A stretch of DNA of 64,000 bases, taken from assembly GCA_900542275.1 (NCBI GenBank), contig UQMW01000003.1:38062-102061 (forward strand). The letters run 5' to 3'. The DNA is from an uncultured Collinsella sp. (GTDB taxonomy: Bacteria > Actinomycetota > Coriobacteriia > Coriobacteriales > Coriobacteriaceae). Shown here one piece after another: positions 57,933 to 64,000 of the stretch; positions within the stretch are counted from its first letter, which is position 1; each line of letters begins with the position of its first letter. Position numbers and translations under genes: made by a program. The notes below the pieces were generated by a model that had not been told where the DNA came from, searched no databases, and saw only the letters and a list, made by a program, of their open reading frames with translations.

Positions 57933-60341
57933 CTATTTCGTCTTGCCGGTAATGAGCGTTTTAAGACCCAGGCCGATCAGGCCCAGGCCCATGCGCACAC
58001 GACCGGGGCGATGGCGCTCGATGGCCTTGGTCTTGCCGGCGGGCTTATCGCGACGAGCGCTCGTCTCGGGCGCGGGCTTAGCTGCCTGCGGCTCGGGCTG
58101 AGGTAGAGGTGCGGGCTCGGGCTCAATGACGGTCGCCTGGACCTTTTGGACCTTGGGTGCTACCGGCTGCGGCTCGGGCTCGGGGGCGGGTTTCGCCTCA
58201 ATGACGGGCTCGGGCGCGGCCTCGGCGTTGCGATAGGCACGCTCCAGCAGGGCTTCCTGCGAGTTGAAGGGTTTCTCACCCCCTGTACGCTCCACGGGAA
58301 CCCAGGTGCCGTCACTTGTCAGGCTGCGGGCTTTCACGTTGTCGTGCAGCTGCATGCCCATGTACTCGTGCACCAGGGCGCGGCAGGTGGGGTCGAGCAC
58401 GGGGAAGGCGATCTCCACGCGGTGCTCGGTGTTGCGCGTCATCATGTCGGCCGAGCTCAGGTAGATCATGTCCGAGTCCACGCCAAAGGCGTAAACGCGC
58501 GCATGCTCCAAAAAGCGTCCGACGATAGAACGGACATGCACGTTTTCGGTCTTGCCAGGAACGCCCGGCTTGAGGCACGAGATGCCGCGGATGATCATGT
58601 CCACGCGGACTCCTGCGCACGATGCCTCGGCGATCTTGTCGATGACCTCGCGGTCGGTGAGCGAGTTGAGTTTAAAGAACACGCGGGCGGGCTCGCCAGC
58701 GAGAGCGCGCTGAATCTCGCGATCCAGACCGCGCATGATGAGCGGCTTGAGGCCTACGGGCGCCACACCCAGGAAGCGGTAATCGCCGCGCAGATTGCCC
58801 AGCGACAGGTTGCGGAAGAACAGGTTGGCGTCCTCGCCGATGCCGGGGTGGGCGGTCATGAGCATAAAGTCGCTGTAGAGTTTGGCCGTCTTCTCGTTAA
58901 AGTTGCCGGTGCCCAGCAGCGTCAGGCGTGTGAGCGCCATGCCCTCGCGATAGGTGAGCTGGCAGATCTTGGAGTGGCACTTAAAGCCCTCGGAGCCGTA
59001 GATGACGGTGCAGCCGGCCTCTTCCAGGCGCTCGGCCCACTCGATGTTGTTCTGCTCGTCAAAGCGCGCGCGGAGTTCCATGAGCACCGTGACCTCTTTG
59101 CCGTTCTCGGCGGCATCGATCAGTGACTCGCACAGGCGGCTCTGCTTGGCCACGCGGTAGAGCGTGATGCGCAACGAGATGCACTCGGGGTCATAGGCGG
59201 CCTCGTGCACCAGGTCCAAGAACGGATTCATGGCCTCGTAAGGGTAAAAGAGCAGCTTGTCGTGCTGCAGCACCTGCTCGCGGATGGAGCGGGTCATATC
59301 GATGGTGGGGTTGGGCTGCGGCTTAAACGGCGTAAAGAGCAGCTCGTTGCGTAGATGCTCGGGAATCTTGCCCTCAATGCCGAAGACGTAGCCCAGGTCG
59401 AGCGGGATATCGCAGGTAAAGACCGAGCGGCGAGAAAGCTCGAGCGCCTTGCGGATGGTCTTGAGCGTCGCCTTCTCGAGCGACCCCGAGACCGCGAGCA
59501 CTACCGGCTGCAGACGCAGGCGCTTCTTGAGGATGCGCTTCATGTGCTGGCGGTAGTCCTCTTCCTCTTCGACGCCCTCGCCGTCCGGATCGATGTCGGC
59601 GTTGCGGGTGACGCGGATGAGCGCGCGGTCGAGCGGCTTATAGGAGCCAAAGCAGCTGTCCAGGCAGGCGAGGATGACGTCCTCGAGCAGAATGTAGGAG
59701 TAGGTGCCGGTGGGCGAGGGGATCTCGACCACGCGGTTCATCGAGGCGGGGATCTCGATAAGGCCCAGCAGGCTCTCCTCGTCGGTGACGCCGTCCAGGC
59801 CACAAGCCAGATAGAGTGCACCGTTGCGCAGGTTGGGGAAGGGATGGCGCGGGTCAATGACCAACGGCGAGATGACCGGCGAAACGTAGGCCTGGAAGTA
59901 GCGGGTTACAAAGGTGCGCTCCTCGGGCGTAAGCGAATCGATGCGGGCGCGGTGAACGCCCAGGGTGTCGAGCTTGCCCTCGATGCTCTTAAAGATGGAC
60001 TCCCATCGGGTAAGGAGCCCGGGCATTTCGGCCATGACGGCATCGACCTGTTCGGAGGCGGTCATATTGCTCTTGTTGTCGACAGGCTGTTTTTTGAGCT
60101 CTGCCAGATCGGACAGGCCGCCCACGCGCACCATGAGAAACTCGTCGAGGTTAGACTCGAAAATCGACACGAACTTTAGACGCTCGAACAGCGGAACGGT
60201 CTCGTCGAAGGCTTCGTCAAGCACACGGTTGTCAAAGCGTAGCCAGCTGAGCTCTCGGTTCTGCGTGTATGAGAAGTCGCGCGGCGGTTTGCGCAGCTTT
60301 GCGGCGGCTTGCTTTTTTTCGATTTTGCTCGGCATATGCAT
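57933..60341 (-). CDS. ppk1: polyphosphate kinase 1
   Basis: Builds polyphosphate from ATP. 802 residues from ATG 60341 (or 60335). QNRELSWLRFDNRVLDEAFDETVPLFERLKFVSIFESNLDEFLMVRVGG is the N-terminal domain. HSKICQLTYREG bears the autophosphorylated His, TGNFNEKTAKLYSDFMLMTAHP follows, and YLSSADMMTRNTEHRVEIAFPVLDP is the second catalytic region. The last 100 residues, Pro/Glu/Ala-rich with a basic end, are an extension absent from typical PPK1. No exopolyphosphatase gene is nearby. Confidence 0.95.
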   Translation of the reverse strand: MHMPSKIEKKQAAAKLRKPPRDFSYTQNRELSWLRFDNRVLDEAFDETVPLFERLKFVSIFESNLDEFLMVRVGGLSDLAELKKQPVDNKSNMTASEQVDAVMAEMPGLLTRWESIFKSIEGKLDTLGVHRARIDSLTPEERTFVTRYFQAYVSPVISPLVIDPRHPFPNLRNGALYLACGLDGVTDEESLLGLIEIPASMNRVVEIPSPTGTYSYILLEDVILACLDSCFGSYKPLDRALIRVTRNADIDPDGEGVEEEEDYRQHMKRILKKRLRLQPVVLAVSGSLEKATLKTIRKALELSRRSVFTCDIPLDLGYVFGIEGKIPEHLRNELLFTPFKPQPNPTIDMTRSIREQVLQHDKLLFYPYEAMNPFLDLVHEAAYDPECISLRITLYRVAKQSRLCESLIDAAENGKEVTVLMELRARFDEQNNIEWAERLEEAGCTVIYGSEGFKCHSKICQLTYREGMALTRLTLLGTGNFNEKTAKLYSDFMLMTAHPGIGEDANLFFRNLSLGNLRGDYRFLGVAPVGLKPLIMRGLDREIQRALAGEPARVFFKLNSLTDREVIDKIAEASCAGVRVDMIIRGISCLKPGVPGKTENVHVRSIVGRFLEHARVYAFGVDSDMIYLSSADMMTRNTEHRVEIAFPVLDPTCRALVHEYMGMQLHDNVKARSLTSDGTWVPVERTGGEKPFNSQEALLERAYRNAEAAPEPVIEAKPAPEPEPQPVAPKVQKVQATVIEPEPAPLPQPEPQAAKPAPETSARRDKPAGKTKAIERHRPGRVRMGLGLIGLGLKTLITGKTK

Positions 60342-60893
60342 CTGTCCGTTCAGTCCCCGCAGGGGACGGTTGCCTAACACTGTTCTCTATTGTCTCAATT
60401 TAGTCGACCTATGGCACGGGCGTATCGCGCGAACGGTATCTTTACCTACTTCTAACGCTGACAAGCCATAGAGCTGACGCCCGTCGCGTTGTGAAAAACG
60501 GTCTATATCCTCACTCAACTGGTGAGTATGTATGAATAAGAATGATAGGTAGCTGAATATCATCGAATACAGACAGAAACACGAACGAGTGTCATTTATA
60601 TACATAAAACCGATGTAGATATGCAATCCTTAATAGAAAGATTGGTGTTGTAATTGCGAATGAGTTTTAAGAAAAAAGAGCGTTTACCTTAGAAAAGTTA
60701 CTTTAGAACGCCGAAGTACATCATGGGGGAATCACATGCGATATACCGTTCATCGCACTTTGTTGACCGTTCGGGGGCGAGGTGGAATTGCGGGTGATTT
60801 TTGGATATAACTAGAGCTGTCAGCAAGCAGCGTCCCATATGGAGGGGCGCTGATACATTCGGCCAGTAAGGCCCGAAAGAAAGGTAGGAGGCC
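60342..60893 (+). promoter_or_regulatory. arcA upstream region with tandem ACCGTTC boxes
   Basis: A 550-bp stretch without a gene, AT-rich in the middle. ACCGTTCATC (60745-60754) and ACCGTTCGGG (60766-60775) are direct repeats 21 bp apart, followed about 30 bp on by GGATATAAC as -10. A GCGAACGGTA box also lies at 60429. The leader (GGAGGGGCGCT ... CGGCC/GGCC-type hairpin ... GAAAGAAAGGTAGGAGGCC) is shared with the second arcA. Confidence 0.6.
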
Positions 60894-62135
60894 ATGACGA
60901 AAGGTCTGCACGTGCCTTCCGAGATCGGCAAGCTCAGGAAGGTCTGCCTGCACCGTCCCGGCGACGAGCTCCTCAACCTGCCGCCCGACGAGCTCGAGCG
61001 ACTCCTGTTCGATGACGTCCCGTTCCTGGAGGTCGCACAGCAGGAGCACGACACCTTCGCCCAGATCCTGAGGGACCAGGGCGTGGAGGTCCTCTATCTC
61101 GAGAACCTCGTCGCTGAGGTGTTCGACCAGGTCCCCGGCGCCCGCGCCGAGTTCACCGACCAGTACATCGCCGAGGCAGGCATCCGCGGCCAGCACATGC
61201 CGCAGATCGTCCGCGAGAAGCTGGACTCCATCGAGGACAACCTCGAGTTCGTCAAGAAGACCATGGCCGGCATGACCAAGGCCGAGATCGACATGCCCCT
61301 CACGGCGTCCACGACCCTCGACTCCCTGGTCAACTCCGAGTCCGAGTCCGACCTGATCATCGACCCGATGCCCAACCTCTACTTCACCCGCGACCCGTTC
61401 GCGGTCGTCGGCGAGGGCGTCAACCTCAACCGCATGTACTCGGTCACCCGCAACCGCGAGACCCTGTACGGCAAGTACGTCTTCAAGTACCACCCCGACT
61501 ACAAGGACGTCTCGCTGTACTTCCGCCGCGACTGCCAGTTCCACACCGAGGGCGGCGACGTGCTGAACATCAACGAGAAGACCCTCGCCGTCGGCATCTC
61601 CCAGCGCACCCAGGCCGCCGCGATCGACGTCATGGCCCAGAACATCTTCTGGAACTCCGACTCCAAGGTCGAGCGCATCCTGGCCTTCGACATCCCGGTC
61701 TCGCGCGCCTTCATGCACCTCGACACGGTCTTCACCCAGATCGACGTCGATAAGTTCACGATTCACCCCGCCATCATGGGCACCCTGCGCGTCTACGAGC
61801 TGACCGCCGGCAAGAACCCGGGCGACGTGAACATCCGCCTGATCGAGGACACCCTCGAGCACGTCCTGGAGGACGCCACCGGCGTCGACCAGGTCAAGCT
61901 GATCCCCTGCGGCGGCGGCGACCCGATCGCGGCCTCCCGCGAGCAGTGGAACGACGGCTCCAACACCCTGTGCGTCGAGCCCGGTAAGATCTGCGTCTAC
62001 GCCCGCAACACCGTCACCAACGACGTGCTGTACAAGGAGGGCCTGGACCTTCTCGTCGTGCCCTCCGCCGAGCTCTCCCGCGGCCGCGGCGGCCCGCGCT
62101 GCATGAGCATGCCCTTCTGGCGCGAGGACCTCTAA
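60894..62135 (+). CDS. arcA: arginine deiminase
   Basis: Hydrolyses arginine to citrulline and ammonia, the first step of the arginine deiminase energy pathway. 413 residues behind AGGAGG. EIGKLRKVCLHRPGDELLNLPP at the start, NLYFTRDPFAVVG, LHLDTVFTQID-type sequence (MHLDTVFTQIDVDKFTIHP), and the nucleophile Cys in RGRGGPRCMSMPFWRED. Family motifs are complete. Codons end almost always in C or G, as expected for high expression. No arcB or arcC gene is present here. A second arcA with the same leader starts at 63970. Confidence 0.97.
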   Translation: MTKGLHVPSEIGKLRKVCLHRPGDELLNLPPDELERLLFDDVPFLEVAQQEHDTFAQILRDQGVEVLYLENLVAEVFDQVPGARAEFTDQYIAEAGIRGQHMPQIVREKLDSIEDNLEFVKKTMAGMTKAEIDMPLTASTTLDSLVNSESESDLIIDPMPNLYFTRDPFAVVGEGVNLNRMYSVTRNRETLYGKYVFKYHPDYKDVSLYFRRDCQFHTEGGDVLNINEKTLAVGISQRTQAAAIDVMAQNIFWNSDSKVERILAFDIPVSRAFMHLDTVFTQIDVDKFTIHPAIMGTLRVYELTAGKNPGDVNIRLIEDTLEHVLEDATGVDQVKLIPCGGGDPIAASREQWNDGSNTLCVEPGKICVYARNTVTNDVLYKEGLDLLVVPSAELSRGRGGPRCMSMPFWREDL

Positions 62136-62195
62136 GGTTTTCAAAGACCCGTACAGGTCTTAATACAAACATCTAGCTGCCATTAGATGTCTCCC

Positions 62196-62230
62196 AATGG
62201 GACGGTGCGGTTCTTTCGCACCGTCCCATT
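62196..62230 (+). terminator. hairpin after arcA
   Basis: AATGGGACGGTGCG / CGCACCGTCCCATT, 14 perfect bp, 7-nt loop. The T run is poor (CATGTTTATTG). It lies 40 bp before the next gene, so it could terminate or attenuate. Confidence 0.7.
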
Positions 62231-62270
62231 CATGTTTATTGACGCTAAATTAAGATCAGATAAGGTGGCC

Positions 62271-63395
62271 ATGGATATCAAGACAATTGGCGTTGAGGAA
62301 TGGCTCAACGTTTGGGAGAAGAGTGCTACCTGGGATATCGCTCAGTCGACGATCTCGTCGCTGACCATGGGTGAGCTTCGCGCACTTGACGAGCAGGACG
62401 GTGCTACGTTCTACGAGCGCCTGGATCGCGAGAAGATGAATTACGGCTGGATCGAGGGTTCGCCGGAGTTTAAGGCCGATGTCGCCAAGCTGTATCGTCG
62501 CGAGGTCAATCCCGATCACATTTTGCAGACCAATGGCTGTACGGGTGCTAACCTCAATGCCATCATGGCTGTTGTCGAGCCCGGCGATCACGTGATTGCC
62601 GAGTGGCCTACCTATGCGCCGCTCTATGAGATTCCGCGTACGCTCGGTGCCGAGGTCGAGTATTGGGAGCTTCGCGAGGAACTCGGCTGGAAGCCCGATA
62701 TCGAGGAACTCAAGCGCTTGGTGCGTCCCAATACCAAGCTCATCTGCGTCAACAACGCATCGAACCCCATCGGTACGGTGCTCGATGCCGATATGCTCGG
62801 CCAGATTGCCGAGATTGCCCGTTCGGTGGGCGCCTACGTGCTGTGCGACGAGGTGTATCTGCCGCTCGAAAACACTGAGTCCTTTATGTCGATGGTCGAC
62901 GTGTACGAGAGGGCCATTGTCACCAACTCGTTGTCGAAGACCTATTCGACGCCTGCGGCCCGCGTGGGCTGGGTCGTGGCCGACGAAGAGGTGTCCAACC
63001 GCATCCGCACCTACCGCGATTACACCATGATCTGCGGCGGCGTGTTCAACGATGCCCTGGCGACCTATGTGCTTGAGCACAGGGACAAGATTCTCGAGCG
63101 TAACCGCAAGATCGTGTTTGGTAACCGCGATATCGCGCAGGCTTGGATCGATACGCAGCATCGTGTTTCCTGGACGGCCCCGCAGGGCGTGTCCAGCTCG
63201 TTTATCCAGCTGGATATTCCCGAGGATGACGAGGAGTTCTGCAAGCGCCTGCTGGCCGAGAGGGGAGTGCTGTTGGTTCCCGGTAGCCGTTTTGAGCTTC
63301 CCTGTGGCGCGCGCCTGGGCTACTGCGCGAGCGAAGATGTTCTTCGCGAGGGCCTGAGGCTTCTGGGCGAGGCGCTGGCCGAGTTCGATCGCTAG
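62271..63395 (+). CDS. PLP-dependent aminotransferase, class I/II
   Basis: 374 residues from ATG 62271 (AAGGTGG upstream). MDIKTIGVEEWLNVWEKSATWDIAQSTISSLTMGEL at the start; TNGCTGANLNAIMAVVEPGDHVIAEWPTYAPLYE, NNASNPIGTVLD, YVLCDEVYLPLE, and the PLP Lys in NSLSKTYSTPAARVGW. Substrate unclear. Located between the two arcA copies, so it may act on ornithine or other amino acids linked to arginine use; that is inference. Confidence 0.88.
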   Translation: MDIKTIGVEEWLNVWEKSATWDIAQSTISSLTMGELRALDEQDGATFYERLDREKMNYGWIEGSPEFKADVAKLYRREVNPDHILQTNGCTGANLNAIMAVVEPGDHVIAEWPTYAPLYEIPRTLGAEVEYWELREELGWKPDIEELKRLVRPNTKLICVNNASNPIGTVLDADMLGQIAEIARSVGAYVLCDEVYLPLENTESFMSMVDVYERAIVTNSLSKTYSTPAARVGWVVADEEVSNRIRTYRDYTMICGGVFNDALATYVLEHRDKILERNRKIVFGNRDIAQAWIDTQHRVSWTAPQGVSSSFIQLDIPEDDEEFCKRLLAERGVLLVPGSRFELPCGARLGYCASEDVLREGLRLLGEALAEFDR

Positions 63396-63444
63396 GATTC
63401 CGATGATCTTCGAGGGCCTTATCCAAATTGGCCGAAGATAATTG

Positions 63445-63485
63445 AAAACGGATCCGTTTCCCTAGGGGAAGCGGGTCCGTTTTTC
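63445..63485 (+). terminator. terminator of the aminotransferase gene
   Basis: AACGGATCCGTTTCCC / GGGGAAGCGGGTCCGTT stem, then TTTTTC. Confidence 0.8.
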
Positions 63486-63561
63486 TATACCGAGAAGTCA
63501 AGTTGTTACAAATGGGGCCGTAAAGCGAGTCGGTATCCGCTGGGCCTTATACTGAGCTTCC

Positions 63562-63851
63562 GGTGAACGGTATCAAGCGTCTGGTAAACGGTAATTTGTT
63601 TACCAGAAATGAATAGGACAAACTTTTTTCTGAATAAAAATGAAAATGGTTGAGACGCAGTATGAATCGCTAATTCTATTCATAGCTTTATTGGAAATAT
63701 GCAATATGAGGGTGGTTTAACAAAGTTTAGTTCCAATTGATTTTTGGATTGAAAACGCGTTTAAGCACGTAAATACACTTTATTAAATCAAAGTGTGCCA
63801 TGCGTGAAGTATATGTGTATGCCGTTCACCCCTCATATAAAACCGTTCGGG
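63562..63851 (+). promoter_or_regulatory. second arcA upstream region with tandem boxes
   Basis: Two pairs of direct repeats with 21-bp spacing: GGTGAACGGT (63562-63571) and GGTAAACGGT (63583-63592), and on the other strand GCCGTTCACC (63821-63830) and ACCGTTCGGG (63842-63851). The region in between is AT-rich. The second pair matches the spacing and position of the first arcA pair. Confidence 0.6.
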
Positions 63852-63969
63852 GGCGAGGTGGAAGTATGGACTGATTTTGGATATAAATATGTCGTCAGCA
63901 ATAACGCCTCACACGGAGGGGCGCTAACGAATCGGCCCTGACAGGGGCCCGAAAGAAAGGTAGGAGGCC

Positions 63970-64000
63970 ATGACGAAAGGTCTGCACGTGCCTTCCGAGA
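63970..64000 (+). CDS. arcA: second arginine deiminase, 3' part outside the window
   Basis: The last 31 bases, starting with ATG 63970 behind GTAGGAGGCC, are identical to the start of the first arcA (MTKGLHVPSE). The preceding 130 bases also follow its leader, with scattered differences. So a second arcA follows in tandem; its body is outside the window. Confidence 0.8.
   Translation, partial: MTKGLHVPSE

Noticed and set aside
60750..62144. 464-codon minus-strand frame opposite arcA
   Set aside because: Highly repetitive Gly/Val/Asp/Leu composition arises from the C-ending codon bias of arcA; no SD and no family resemblance.
1..64000. CRISPR array, tRNA, rRNA or insertion sequence
   Set aside because: I looked for regular repeats with spacers, cloverleaf-like ends with CCA, conserved rRNA motifs and transposase motifs, and found none. 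The repeated hairpins lack any transposase gene nearby.

Overview
The window is high-GC bacterial chromosome, mostly short operons with strong Shine-Dalgarno (SD) sites. Gene content, codon use and repeats best fit an anaerobic gut actinobacterium of the Coriobacteriia, close to Collinsella; this is inference, since no rRNA or tRNA gene is present. The metabolism is fermentative: L-lactate dehydrogenase, two acetate kinases plus phosphotransacetylase, and arginine deiminase twice. Biosynthetic genes cover lysine/diaminopimelate and NAD.

Layout. 1-3.7 kb: the 3' end of an AT-richer secreted C39-like peptidase gene, a lipoprotein and two hypothetical proteins. 3.9-8.8 kb: PRD antiterminator, beta-glucoside-type PTS EIIBC, ceramidase-like hydrolase and AEC transporter. 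9-9.5 kb: a DUF4160 pair. 9.6-14.1 kb: NAD synthetase, an aminotransferase and lactate dehydrogenase. 16.6-22 kb: lysine genes, with a lysine riboswitch ahead of an uninterrupted lysA-dapA reading frame, then dapB and dapH, and a divergent M20 deacetylase. 22-28.5 kb: a membrane kinase with an HTH partner, a secreted coiled-coil peptidoglycan hydrolase, and an ATP-grasp ligase/racemase pair. 28.6-32.2 kb: an ECF importer (T, fused A-A, S) whose S gene lies behind a Trp-Trp-Trp leader peptide and terminator. 32.3-39.3 kb: a wall-anchored C69 dipeptidase, lipid kinase plus a 30-residue membrane peptide, RNase D, Zn-protease and exonuclease VII. 39.5-47.4 kb: MerR regulator, a frameshifted carboxylesterase, three MFS carriers, HIT protein and LysR regulator. 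47.5-51.3 kb: tandem ackA genes and a convergent pta. 51.6-60.3 kb: UDP-galactopyranose mutase, glycosyltransferase, P1 peptidase, Maf, DJ-1, rRNA methyltransferase and polyphosphate kinase. 60.9-64 kb: arcA, an aminotransferase, and the start of a second arcA with a near-copy of the first leader.

The strongest unusual signals are these. (i) LysA and DapA share one open frame with a good internal start. (ii) A tryptophan attenuator gives the ECF importer a probable substrate, and a 21-nt inverted repeat brackets its terminator. (iii) Two neighbouring large hairpins have a conserved, covarying core inside long self-complementary arms whose sequences are unrelated. (iv) A direct-repeat box (ACCGTTYACC-like, 21-bp spacing) recurs upstream of both arcA copies and the esterase. 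(v) A T7 tract puts the esterase out of frame. (vi) A perfect 14-bp stem hides the SD of a small membrane-protein gene. No CRISPR array, insertion sequence, tRNA or rRNA was recognised.
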